Positions 46,461-59,487 of a stretch of 64,000 bases of DNA are shown here, in pieces. Numbering within the stretch: the stretch's first letter is position 1; every line of letters begins with the position of its first letter. Source of the DNA: Fistularia commersonii (taxonomy: Eukaryota; Chordata; Actinopteri; Syngnathiformes; Fistulariidae); assembly GCA_037954325.1 (NCBI GenBank), contig JBBMNZ010000100.1, forward strand, positions 62,001-126,000, given 5' to 3'. The notes under the pieces are model-generated. The model did no database searches. It saw only the letters and a list, made by a program, of their open reading frames with translations, and was not told the DNA's origin. The translations under genes were made by a program, and so were the position numbers.

Positions 46461-49400
46461 TTAGGAGTGGCAATAACTTTTGAATTTCATCAAGCTGGTT
46501 TCTGCTGTTGAAATATGTTGTTTAGGACATGATTCTGCACAATATATGTCAAAACTAGTGTAATCCCTTCACAGTTTCAAAAGATATAGCCATTCGTTCA
46601 AAAAGTGCTTATCTCACCGAGTTGGAGCGTTTTTGATTAGGAGTGGCAATAACTTTTGAATTTCATCAAGCTGGTTTCTGCTGTTGAAATATGTTGTTTA
46701 GGACATGATTCTGCACAATATATGTCAAATCTAGTGTCATCCCTTCACAGGTTTAAAAGATAAAGCCCTAGGGTCAAAAACTGCTTATCTCACCGAGTTG
46801 GAGCGTTTTTGATTAGGAGTGGCAATAACTTTTGAATTTCATCAAGCTGGTTTCTGCTATTTAAATATGTTGTTTAGGACATGATTCTGCATAATATATG
46901 TCAAATGCAGTATAATCCAGCTACAAGTTTAAAAGATGAAGCCATAGGTTCAAAAAAGTGCTTATCTCACCGAGTTGGAGCGTTTTGATTAGGAGTGGCA
47001 ATAACTTTTGAATTTCATCAAGCTGGTTTCTGCTTTTGAAATATGTTGTTTAGGACATGATTCCGCATAATATATGTAAAATTAAGTGTAATCCAGCTAC
47101 AAGTTTAAAAGATATCCCATAGGGTCAAAAAATGCTTATCTCACCGAGTTGGAGCGTTTTTGATTAGGAGTGGCAATAACTTTTGAATTTCATCAAGCTG
47201 GTTTCTGCTATTGAAATATGTTGTTTAAGACATGATTCTGCAAAATATATGTCAAATCTAGTGCAATCCCTTCACAGGTTCAAAAGATATAGCCCTAGGT
47301 TCAAAAAGTGCTTATCTCACCGAGTTGGAGCGTTTTTGATTAGGAGTGGCAATAACTTTTGAATTTCATCAAGCTGGTTTCTGCTGTTGAAATATGTTGT
47401 TTAGGACATGATTCTGCACAATATATGTCAAATCTAGTGTAATCCCTTCACAGGTTCAAAAGATATAGCTATTCGTTCAAAAAGTGCTTATCTCACCGAG
47501 TTGGAGCGTTTTTGATTAGGAGTGGAAATAACTTTTGAATTTCATCAAGCTGGTTTCTGCTGTTGAAATATGTTGTTTAGGACATGATTCTGCACAATAT
47601 ATGTCAAATCTAGTGTCATCCCTTCACAGGTTTAAAAGATATAGCCGAAGGGTCAAAAACTGCTTATATCACCGAGTTGGAGCGTTTTTGATTAGGAGTG
47701 GCAATAACTTTTGAATTTCATCAAGCTGGTTTCTGCTGTTGAAATATGTTGTTTAGGACATTATTCTGCACAATATATGTCAAATTCAGTGTAATCCAGC
47801 TACAAGTTTAAAAGATATAGCCCTATGGTCAAATAGTGCTTATCTCACCGAGTTGGAGCGTTTTTGATTAGGAGTGGCAATAACTTTTGAATTTCATCAA
47901 GCTGGTTTCTGCTATTGAAATATGTTGTTTAGGACATGATTCTGCACAATATATGTCAAATTCAGTGTAATCCAGCTACAAGTTTAAAAGATATAGCCAT
48001 AGGGTCAAAAAATGCTTATCTCACCGAGTTGGAGCGTTTTTGATTAGGAGTGGCAATAACTTTTGAATTTCATCAAGCTGGTTTCTGCTGTTGAAATATG
48101 TTGTTTAGGACATGATTCGGCACAATATATGTCAAATCTAGTGTAATCCCTTCACAGTTTCAAAAGATATAGCCATTCGTTCAAAAAGTGCTTATCTCAC
48201 CGAGTTGGAGCGTTTTTGATTAGGAGTGGCAATAACTTTTGAATTTCATCAAGCTGGTTTCTGCTGTTGAAATATGTTGTTTAGGACATGATTCTGCACA
48301 ATATATGTCAAATCTAGTGTCATCCCTTCACAGGTTTAAAAGATAAAGCCCTAGGGTCAAAAAGTGCTTATCTCACCGAGTTGGAGCGTTTTTGATTAGG
48401 AGTGGCAATAACTTTTGAATTTCATCAAGCTGGTTTCTGCTATTGAAATATGTTGTTTAGGACATGATTCTGCATAATATATGTCAAATGCAGTGTAATC
48501 CAGCTACAAGTTTAAAAGATGTAGCCATAGGTTCAAAAAGTGCTTATCTCACCGAGTTGGAGCGTTTTGATTAGGAGTGGCAATAACTTTTGAATTTCAT
48601 CAAGCTGGTTTCTGCTATTGAAATATGTTGTTTAGGACATGATTCTGCATAATATATGTCAAATTCAGTGTAATCCAGCTACAAGTTTAAAAGATATAAC
48701 CATAGGGTCAAAAAATGCTTATCTCACCGAGTTGGAGCGTTTTTGATTAGGAGTGGCAATAACTTTTGAATTTCATCAAGCTGGTTTCTGCTTTTGAAAT
48801 ATGTTGTTTAGGGCATGATTCTGCATAATATATGTAAAATTAAGTGTAATCCAGCTACAAGTTTAAAAGATATAGCCATAGGGTCAAAAAATGCTTATCT
48901 CACCGAGTTGGAGCGTTTTTGATTAGGAGTGGCAATAACTTTTGAATTTCATCAAGCTGGTTTCTGCTATTGAAATATGTTGTTTAAGACATGATTCTGC
49001 AAAATATATGTCAAATCTAGTGCAATCCCTTCACAAGTTCAAAAGATATAGCCCTAGGTTCAAAAAGTGCTTATCTCACCGAGTTGGAGCGTTTTTGATT
49101 AGGAGTGGCAATAACTTTTGAATTTCATCAAGCTGGTTTCTGCTGTTGAAATATGTTGTTTAGGACATGATTCTGCACAATATATGTCAAATCTAGTGTA
49201 ATCCCTTCACAGGTTCAAAAGATATAGCTATTCGTTCAAAAAGTGCTTATCTCACCGAGTTGGAGCGTTTTTGATTAGGAGTGGAAATAACTTTTGAATT
49301 TCATCAAGCTGGTTTCTGCTGTTGAAATATGTTGTTTAGGACATGATTCTGCACAATATATGTCAAATCTAGTGTCATCCCTTCACAGGTTTAAAAGATA

Positions 49401-49630
49401 TAGCCGAAGGGTCAAAAACTGCTTATCTCACCGAGTTGGAGCGTTTTTGATTAGGAGTGGCAATAACTTTTGAATTTCATCAAGCTGGTTTCTGCTGTTG
49501 AAATATGTTGTTTAGGACATGATTCTGCACAATATATGTCAAATTCAGTGTAATCCAGCTACAAGTTTAAAAGATATAGCCCTATTGTCAAATAGTGCTT
49601 ATCTCACCGAGTTGGAGCGTTTTTGATTAG
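46461..49630. repeat. Sub-array VIII: 9-mer to 10-mer offsets, indel-rich start
   Basis: T2 with AGCTATTCG at 47469 recurs at 49228 (1,759 bp, 10 monomers minus one base lost at GCGTTTTGATT near 48,570). T3 with GATAAAGCCC near 46.76 kb recurs near 48.35 kb, one monomer out of that phase. The monomers at 46.8-47.15 kb carry several unusual changes: CTATTTAAATATG, GATGAAGCC, an extra A in GTTCAAAAAAGTGC, GCGTTTTGATT, TTCCGCATAAT, and GATATCCCATAG. No gene was seen. Confidence 0.75.
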
Positions 49631-51918
49631 GAGTGGCAATAACTTTTGAATTTCATCAAGCTGGTTTCTGCTATTGAAATATGTTGTTTAGGACATGATT
49701 CGGCACAATATATGTCAAATCTAGTGTAATCCCTTCACATGTTCAAAAGATATAGCCCTAGGTTAAAAAAGTGCTTATCTCACCGAGTTGGAGCGTTTTT
49801 GATTAGGAGTGGCAATAACTTTTGAATTTCATCAAGCTGGTTTCTGCTATTGAAATATGTTGTTTAGGACATGATTCTGCATAATATATGTCAAATTCAG
49901 TGTAATCCAGCTACAAGTTTAAAAGATATAGCCATAGGGTCAAAAAATGCTTATCTCACCGAGTTGGAGCGTTTTTGATTAGGAGTGGAAATAACTCATG
50001 AATTTCATCAAGCTGGTTTCTGCTTTTGAAATATGTTGTTTAGGACATGATTCTGCACAATATATGTCAAATTCAGTGTAATCCAGCTACAAGTTTAAAA
50101 GATATAGCCCTAGGTTCAAAAAGTGCTTATCTCACCGAGTTGGAGCGTTTTTGATTAGGAGTGGCAATATCTTTTGAATTTCATCAAGCTGGTTTCTGCT
50201 GTTGAAATATGTTGTTTAGGACATGATTCTGCACAATATATGTCAAATCTTGTGTAATCCCTTCACAGGTTCAAAAGATATAGCCCTATGGTCAAATAGT
50301 GCTTATCTCACCGAGTTGGAGCGTTTTTGATTAGGAGTGGCAATAACTTTTGAATTTCATCAAGCTGGTTTCTGCTGTTGAAATATGTTGTTTAGGACAT
50401 GATTCTGCAAAATATATGTCAAATCTAGTGTAATCCCTTCACAGGTTCAAAAGATATAGCCATTCGTTCAAAAAGTGCTTATCTCACCGAGTTGGAGCGT
50501 TTTTGATTAGGAGTGGAAATAACTTTTGAATTTCATCAAGCTGGTTTCTGCTGTTGAAATATGTTGTTTAGGACATGATTCTGCACAATATATGTCAAAT
50601 CTAGTGTAATCCCTTCACAGGTTCAAAAGATATAGCCCTAGGTTCAAAAAGTGCTTATCTCACCGAGTTGGAGCGTTTTTGATTAGGAGTGGCAATAACT
50701 TTTGAATTTCATCAAGCTGGTTTCTGCTATTGAAATATGTTGTTTAGGACATGATTCTGCATAATATATGTCAAATTCAGTGTAATCCAGCTACAAGTTT
50801 AAAAGATATAGCCATAGGGTCAATAAATGCTTATCTCACCGAGTTGGAGCATTTTTGATTAGGAGTGGCAATAACTTTTGAATTTCATCAAGCTGGTTTC
50901 TGCTTTTGAAATATGTTGTTTAGGACATGATTCTGCACAATATATGTCAAATTCAGTGTATTCCAGCTACAAGTTTAAAAGATATAGCCATAGGGTCAAA
51001 AAATGCTTATCTCACCGAGTTGGAGCGTTTTTGATTAGGAGTGGCAATAACTTTTGAATTTCATCAAGCTGGTTTCTGCTATTGAAATATGTTGTTTAGG
51101 ACATGATTCGGCACAATATATGTCAAATCTAGTGTAATCCCTTCACAGGTTCAAAAGATATAGCCCTAGGTTCAAAAAGTGCTTATCTCACCGAGTTGGA
51201 GCGTTTTTGATTAGGAGTGGCAATAACTTTTGAATTTCATCAAGCTGGTTTCTGCTGTTGAAATATGTTGTTTAGGACATGATTCTGCACAATATATGTC
51301 AAAACTAGTGTAATCCCTTCACAGTTTCAAAAGATATAGCCATTCGTTCAAAAAGTGCTTATCTCACCGAGTTGGAGCGTTTTTGATTAGGAGTGGCAAT
51401 AACTTTTGAATTTCATCAAGCTGGTTTCTGCTGTTGAAATATGTTGTTTAGGACATGATTCTGCACAATATATGTCAAATCTAGTGTCATCCCTTCACAG
51501 GTTTAAAAGATAAAGCCCTAGGGTCAAAAAGTGCTTATCTCACCGAGTTGGAGCGTTTTTGATTAGGAGTGGCAATAACTTTTGAATTTCATCAAGCTGG
51601 TTTCTGCTATTGAAATATGTTGTTTAGGACATGATTCTGCATAATATATGTCAAATGCAGTGTAATCCAGCTACAAGTTTAAAAGATGTAGCCATAGGTT
51701 CAAAAAGTGCTTATCTCACCGAGTTGGAGCGTTTTTGATTAGGAGTGGCAATAACTTTTGAATTTCATCAAGCTGGTTTCTGCTTTTGAAATATGTTGTT
51801 TAGGGCATGATTCTGCATAATATATGTCAAATTCAGTGTAATCCAGCTACAAGTTTAAAAGATATAGCCCCAGGTTCAAAAAGTGCTTATCTCACCGAGT
51901 TGGAGCGTTTTTGATTAG
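49631..51918. repeat. Higher-order repeat family 2, 13-mer copy (2,288 bp)
   Basis: It begins with a monomer carrying GATTCGGCACAAT and GGTTAAAAAAGTG (49761). T4, an ACTCATGAA unit, CAATATC and GCAAAATATATG units and GAGCATTTTTGATT (near 50,847) follow, then a CAGTGTATTCC unit, CAAAACTAGTG T2, GATAAAGCCC T3 and GATGTAGCC. The next copy lies 2,288 bp later (GGTTAAAAAAGTG at 52049). The last monomer, 51743-51918, is a hybrid: its left part is the TAGGGCATG unit and its right part a CCCCAGG unit. Confidence 0.85.
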
Positions 51919-54734
51919 GAGTGGCAATATCTTTTGAATTTCATCAAGCTGGTTTCTGCTATTGAAATATGTTGTTTAGGACATGATTCGGCACAATATA
52001 TGTCAAATCTAGTGTAATCCCTTCACATGTTCAAAAGATATAGCCCTAGGTTAAAAAAGTGCTTATCTCACCGAGTTGGAGCGTTTTTGATTAGGAGTGG
52101 CAATAACTTTTGAATTTCATCAAGCTGGTTTCTGCTATTGAAATATGTTGTTTAGGACATGATTCTGCATAATATATGTCAAATTCAGTGTAATCCAGCT
52201 ACAAGTTTAAAAGATATAGCCATAGGGTCAAAAAATGCTTATCTCACCGAGTTGGAGCGTTTTTGATTAGGAGTGGAAATAACTCATGAATTTCATCAAG
52301 CTGGTTTCTGCTTTTGAAATATGTTGTTTAGGACATGATTCTGCACAATATATGTCAAATTCAGTGTAATCCAGCTACAAGTTTAAAAGATATAGCCCTA
52401 GGTTCAAAAAGTGCTTATCTCACCGAGTTGGAGCGTTTTTGATTAGGAGTGGCAATATCTTTTGAATTTCATCAAGCTGGTTTCTGCTGTTGAAATATGT
52501 TGTTTAGGACATGATTCTGCACAATATATGTCAAATCTTGTGTAATCCCTTCACAGGTTCAAAAGATATAGCCCTATGGTCAAATAGTGCTTATCTCACC
52601 GAGTTGGAGCGTTTTTGATTAGGAGTGGCAATAACTTTTGAATTTCATCAAGCTGGTTTCTGCTGTTGAAATATGTTGTTTAGGACATGATTCTGCAAAA
52701 TATATGTCAAATCTAGTGTAATCCCTTCACAGGTTCAAAAGATATAGCCATTCGTTCAAAAAGTGCTTATCTCACCGAGTTGGAGCGTTTTTGATTAGGA
52801 GTGGAAATAACTTTTGAATTTCATCAAGCTGGTTTCTGCTGTTGAAATATGTTGTTTAGGACATGATTCTGCACAATATATGTCAAATCTAGTGTAATCC
52901 CTTCACAGGTTCAAAAGATATAGCCCTAGGTTCAAAAAGTGCTTATCTCACCGAGTTGGAGCGTTTTTGATTAGGAGTGGCAATAACTTTTGAATTTCAT
53001 CAAGCTGGTTTCTGCTATTGAAATATGTTGTTTAGGACATGATTCTGCATAATATATGTCAAATTCAGTGTAATCCAGCTACAAGTTTAAAAGATATAGC
53101 CATAGGGTCAATAAATGCTTATCTCACCGAGTTGGAGCATTTTTGATTAGGAGTGGCAATAACTTTTGAATTTCATCAAGCTGGTTTCTGCTTTTGAAAT
53201 ATGTTGTTTAGGACATGATTCTGCACAATATATGTCAAATTCAGTGTATTCCAGCTACAAGTTTAAAAGATATAGCCATAGGGTCAAAAAATGCTTATCT
53301 CACCGAGTTGGAGCGTTTTTGATTAGGAGTGGCAATAACTTTTGAATTTCATCAAGCTGGTTTCTGCTATTGAAATATGTTGTTTAGGACATGATTCGGC
53401 ACAATATATGTCAAATCTAGTGTAATCCCTTGACAGGTTCAAAAGATATAGCCCTAGGTTCAAAAAGTGCTTATCTCACCGAGTTGGAGCGTTTTTGATT
53501 AGGAGTGGCAATAACTTTTGAATTTCATCAAGCTGGTTTCTGCTGTTGAAATATGTTGTTTAGGACATGATTCTGCACAATATATGTCAAAACTAGTGTA
53601 ATCCCTTCACAGTTTCAAAAGATATAGCCATTCGTTCAAAAAGTGCTTATCTCACCGAGTTGGAGCGTTTTTGATTAGGAGTGGCAATAACTTTTGAATT
53701 TCATCAAGCTGGTTTCTGCTGTTGAAATATGTTGTTTAGGACATGATTCTGCACAATATATGTCAAATCCAGTGTCATCCCTTCACAGGTTTAAAAGATA
53801 AAGCCCTAGGGTCAAAAAGTGCTTATCTCACCGAGTTGGAGCGTTTTTGATTAGGAGTGGCAATAACTTTTGAATTTCATCAAGCTGGTTTCTGCTATTG
53901 AAATATGTTGTTTAGGACATGATTCTGCATAATATATGTCAAATGCAGTGTAATCCAGCTACAAGTTTAAAAGATGTAGCCATAGGTTCAAAAAGTGCTT
54001 ATCTCACCGAGTTGGAGCGTTTTTGATTAGGAGTGGCAATAACTTTTGAATTTCATCAAGCTGGTTTCTGCTTTTGAAATATGTTGTTTAGGGCATGATT
54101 CTGCATAATATATGTAAAATTAAGTGTAATCCAGCTACAAGTTTAAAAGATATAGCCATAGGGTCAAAAAATGCTTATCTCACCGAGTTGGAGCGTTTTT
54201 GATTAGGAGTGGCAATAACTTTTGAATTTCATCAAGCTGGTTTCTGCTATTGAAATATGTTGTTTAAGACATGATTCTGCAAAATATATGTCAAATCTAG
54301 TGCAATCCCTTCACAGGTTCAAAAGATATAGCCCTAGGTTCAAAAAGTGCTTATCTCACCGAGTTGGAGCGTTTTTGATTAGGAGTGGCAATAACTTTTG
54401 AATTTCATCAAGCTGGTTTCTGCTGTTGAAATATGTTGTTTAGGACATGATTCTGCACAATATATGTCAAATCTAGTGTAATCCCTTCACAGGTTCAAAA
54501 GATATAGCTATTTGTTCAAAAAGTGCTTATCTCACCGAGTTGGAGCGTTTTTGATTAGGAGTGGAAATAACTTTTGAATTTCATCAAGCTGGTTTCTGCT
54601 GTTGAAATATGTTGTTTAGGACATGATTCTGCACAATATATGTCAAATCTAGTGTCATCCCTTCACAGGTTTAAAAGATATAGCCGAAGGGTCAAAAACT
54701 GCTTATCTCACCGAGTTGGAGCGTTTTTGATTAG
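51919..54734. repeat. Higher-order repeat family 2, 16-mer copy (2,816 bp)
   Basis: It shares the first twelve or so monomers with the 13-mer at 49631, with GAGCATTTTTGATT exactly 2,288 bp later. Where the earlier copy ends in a hybrid monomer, this one continues with GTAAAATTAAGTG (54031-54206), a GCAAAATATATG T1 unit, a GCTATTTGTTC T2 and a CGAAGGG T3. This makes 16 monomers before the next GATTCGGCACAAT unit at 54735. The extra monomers match those at 48.75-49.43 kb. Confidence 0.85.
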
Positions 54735-57700
54735 GAGTGGCAATAACTTTTGAATTTCATCAAGCTGGTTTCTGCTATTGAAATATGTTGTTTAGGACAT
54801 GATTCGGCACAATATATGTCAAATCTAGTGTAATCCCTTCACATGTTCAAAAGATATAGCCCTAGGTTAAAAAAGTGCTTATCTCACCGAGTTGGAGCGT
54901 TTTTGATTAGGAGTGGCAATAACTTTTGAATTTCATCAAGCTGGTTTCTGCTATTGAAATATGTTGTTTAGGACATGATTCTGCATAATATATGTCAAAT
55001 TCAGTGTAATCCAGCTACAAGTTTAAAAGATATAGCCATAGGGTCAAAAAATGCTTATCTCACCGAGTTGGAGCGTTTTTGATTAGGAGTGGAAATAACT
55101 CATGAATTTCATCAAGCTGGTTTCTGCTTTTGAAATATGTTGTTTAGGACATGATTTTGCACAATATATGTCAAATTCAGTGTAATCCAGCTACAAGTTT
55201 AAAAGATATAGCCCTAGGTTCAAAAAGTGCTTATCTCACCGAGTTGGAGCGTTTTTGATTAGGAGTGGCAATATCTTTTGAATTTCATCAAGCTGGTTTC
55301 TGCTGTTGAAATATGTTGTTTAGGACATGATTCTGCACAATATATGTCAAATCTTGTGTAATCCCTTCACAGGTTCAAAAGATATAGCCCTATGGTCAAA
55401 TAGTGCTTATCTCACCGAGTTGGAGCGTTTTTGATTAGGAGTGGCAATAACTTTTGAATTTCATCAAGCTGGTTTCTGCTGTTGAAATATGTTGTTTAGG
55501 ACATGATTCTGCAAAATATATGTCAAATCTAGTGTAATCCCTTCACAGGTTCAAAAGATATAGCCATTCGTTCAAAAAGTGCTTATCTCACCGAGTTGGA
55601 GCGTTTTTGATTAGGAGTGGAAATAACTTTTGAATTTCATCAAGCTGGTTTCTGCTGTTGAAATATGTTGTTTAGGACATGATTCTGCACAATATATGTC
55701 AAATCTAGTGTAATCCCTTCACAGGTTCAAAAGATATAGCCCTAGGTTCAAAAAGTGCTTATCTCACCGAGTTGGAGCGTTTTTGATTAGGAGTGGCAAT
55801 AACTTTTGAATTTCATCAAGCTGGTTTCTGCTATTGAAATATGTTGCTTAGGACATGATTCTGCATAATATATGTCAAATTCAGTGTAATCCAGCTACAA
55901 GTTTAAAAGATATAGCCATAGGGTCAATAAATGCTTATCTCACCGAGTTGGAGCATTTTTGATTAGGAGTGGCAATAACTTTTGAATTTCATCAAGCTGG
56001 TTTCTGCTTTTGAAATATGTTGTTTAGGACATGATTCTGTATAATATATGTAAAATTAAGTGTAATCCAGCTACAAGTTTAAAAGATATAGCCATAGGGT
56101 CAAAAAATTCTTATCTCACCGAGTTGGAGCGTTTTTGAATAGGAGTGGCAATAACTTTTGAATTTCATCAAGCTGCTTTCTGCTATTGAAATATGTTGTT
56201 TAAGACATGATTCTGCAAAATATATGTCAAATCTAGTGCAATCCCTTCACAGGTTCAAAAGATATAGCCCTAGGTTCAAAAAGTGCTTATCTCACCGAGT
56301 TGGAGCGTTTTTGATTAGGAGTGGCAATAACTTTTGAATTTCATCAAGCTGGTTTCTGCTGTTGAAATATGTTGTTTAGGACATGATTCTGCACAATATA
56401 TGTCAAATCTAGTGTAATCCCTTCACAGGTTCAAAAGATATAGCTATTTGTTCAAAAAGTGCTGATCTCACCGAGTTGGAGCGTTTTTGATTAGGAGTGG
56501 AAATAACTTTTGAATTTCATCAAGCTGGTTTCTGCTGTTGAAATATGTTGTTTAGGACATGATTCTGCACAATATATGTCAAAACTAGTGTAATCCCTTC
56601 ACAGGTTTAAAAGATATAGCCGAAGGGTCAAAAACTGCTTATCTCACCGAGTTGGAGGGTTTTTGATTAGGAGTGGCAATAACTTTTGAATTTCATCAAG
56701 CTGGTTTCTGCTGTTGAAATATGTTGTTTAGGACATTATTCTGCACAATATATGTCAAATTCAGTGTAATCCAGCTACAAGTTTAAAAGATATAGCCCTA
56801 TGGTCAAATAGTGCTTATCTCACCGAGTTGGAGCGTTTTTGATTAGGAGTGGCAATAACTTTTGAATTTCATCAAGCTGGTTTCTGCTATTGAAATATGT
56901 TGTTTAGGACATGATTCTGCACAATATATGTCAAATCTAGTGTAATCCCTTCACATGTTCAAAAGATATAGCCCTAGGTTAAAAAAGTGCTTATCTCACC
57001 GAGTTGGAGCGTTTTTGATTAGGAGTGGAAATAACTTTTGAATTTCATCAAGCTGGTTTCTGCTATTGAAATATGTTGTTTAGGACATGATTCTGCATAA
57101 AATATGTCAAATTCAGTGTAATCCAGCTACAAGTTTAAAAGATATAGCCATAGGGTCAAAAAATGCTTATCTCACCGAGTTGGAGCGTTTTTGATTAGGA
57201 GTGGAAATAACTCATGAATTTCATCAAGCTAGTTTCTGCTTTTGAAATATGTTGTTTAGGACATGATTCTGCACAATATATTTCAAATTCAGTGTAATCC
57301 AGCTACAAGTTTAAAAGATATAGCCCTAGGTTCAAAAAGTGCTTATCTCACCGAGTTGGAGCGTTTTTGATTAGGAGTGGCAATATCTTTTGAATTTCAT
57401 CAAGCTGGTTTCTGCTGTTGAAATATGTTGTTTAGGACATGATTCTGCACAATATATGTCAAATCTTGTGTAATCCCTTCACAGGTTCAAAAGATATAGC
57501 CCTATGGTCAAATAGTGCTTATCTCACCGAGTTGGAGCGTTTTTGATTAGGAGTGGCAATAACTTTTGAATTTCATCAAGCTGGTTTCTGCTATTGAAAT
57601 ATGTTGTTTAGGACATGATTCTGCATAATATATGTCAAATTCAGTGTAATCCAGCTACAAGTTTAAAAGATATAGCCATAGGGTCAATAAATGCTTATCT

Positions 57701-59487
57701 CACCGAGTTGGAGCGTTTTTGATTAGGAGTGGAAATAACTCATGAATTTCATCAAGCTGGTTTCTGCTTTTGAAATATGTTGTTTAGGACATGATTCTGC
57801 ATAATATATGTAAAATTAAGTGTAATCCAGCTACAAGTTTAAAAGATATAGCCATAGGGTCAAAAAATGCTTATCTCACCGAGTTGGAGCGTTTTTGATT
57901 AGGAGTGGCAATAACTTTTGAATTTCATCAAGCTGCTTTCTGCTATTGAAATATGTTGTTTAAGACATGATTCTGCAAAATATATGTCAAATCTAGTGCA
58001 ATCCCTTCACAGGTTCAAAAGATATAGCCCTAGGTTCAAAAAGTCCTTATCTCACCGAGTTGGAGCGTTTTTGATTAGGAGTGGCAATAACTTTTGAATT
58101 TCATCAAGCTGGTTTCTGCTGTTGAAATATGTTGTTTAGGACATGATTCTGCACAATATATGTCAAATCTAGTGTAATCCCTTCACAGGTTCAAAAGATA
58201 TAGCTATTCGTTCAAAAAGTGCTTATCTCACCGAGTTGGAGCGTTTTTGATTAGGAGTGGAAATAACTTTTGAATTTCATCAAGCTGGTTTCTGCTATTG
58301 AAATATGTTGTTGAGGACATGATTCTGCATAATATATGTCAAATCTAGTGTAATCCCTTCACAGGTTCAAAAGATATAGCCCTAGGTTCAAAAAGTGCTT
58401 ATCTCACCGAGTTGGAGCGTTTTTGATTAGGAGTGGCAATAACTTTTGAATTTCATCAAGCTGGTTTCTGCTGTTGAAATATGTTGTTTAGGACATGATT
58501 TTGCACAATATATGTCAAATTCAGTGTAATCCAGCTACAAGTTTAAAAGATATAGCCCTATGGTCAAATAGTGCTTATCTCACCGAGTTGGAGCGTTTTT
58601 GATTAGGAGTGGCAATAACTTTTGAATTTCATCAAGCTGGTTTCTGCTGTTGAAATATGTTGTTTAGGACATGATTCTGCATGATATATGTCAAATCTAG
58701 TGTAAACCCCTTCACAGGTTCAAAAGATATAGCCCTAGGTTCAAAAAGTGCTTATCTCACCGAGTTGGAGCGTTTTTGATTAGGTGTGGCAATAACTTTT
58801 GAATTTCATCAAGCTGGTTTCTGCTGTTGAAATATGTTGTTTAGGACATGATTCTGCACAATATATGTCAAATTCAGTGTAATCCAGCTACAAGTTTAAA
58901 AGATATAGCCCTATGGTCAAATAGTGCTTATCTCACCGAGTTGGAGCGTTTTTAATTAGGAATGGCAATAACTTTTGAATTTCATCAAGCTGGTTTCTGC
59001 TTTTGAAATATGTTATTGAGGACATGATTCTGCACAATATATGTCAAATTCAGTTTAATCCAGCTACAAGTTTAAAAGATATAGCCATAGGGTCAAAAAA
59101 TGCTTATCTCACCAAGTTGGAGCGTTTTTGATTAGGAGTGGCAATAACTTTTGAATTTCATCAAGCTGGTTTCTGCTGTTGAAATATGTTGTTTAGGACA
59201 TGATTCTGCACAATATATGTTAAAACTAGTGTAATCCCTTCACAAGTTCAAAAGATATAGCCATTCGTTCAAAAAGTGCTTATCTCACCGAGTTGGAGCG
59301 TTTTTGATTAGGAGTGGCAATAACTTTTGAATTTCATCAAGCTGGTTTCTGCTATTGAAATATGTTGTTTAGGACATGATTCTGCATAATATATGTCAAA
59401 TTCAGTGTAATCCAGCTAAAAGTTTAAAAGATATAGCCATAGGGTCAAAAAATGCTTATCTCACCGAGTTGGAGCGTTTTTGATTAG
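54735..59487. repeat. Higher-order repeat family 2, third copy and degenerate continuation
   Basis: The unit follows the 16-mer phase (GGTTAAAAAAGTG at 54865, GCATTTTTGATT at 55953) until about 56,039. There it switches to a GTAAAATTAAGTG monomer where the earlier copies have CAGTGTATTCC. Further shuffled blocks follow: GGTTAAAAAAGTG again at 56977 (2,112 bp, 12 monomers) and GTAAAATTAAGTG near 57,811 with AAGCTGCTTTC as at 56.17 kb. A 1-bp insertion (GTGTAAACCCC) is near 58,708. No gene was seen. Confidence 0.78.

Noticed and set aside
50815..50830. AATAAA polyadenylation-like signal (GTCAATAAATGC), also near 53,108 and 55,925
   Set aside because: It is a single substitution in the usual GTCAAAAAATGC, spread by duplication of the block; there is no transcript unit upstream.
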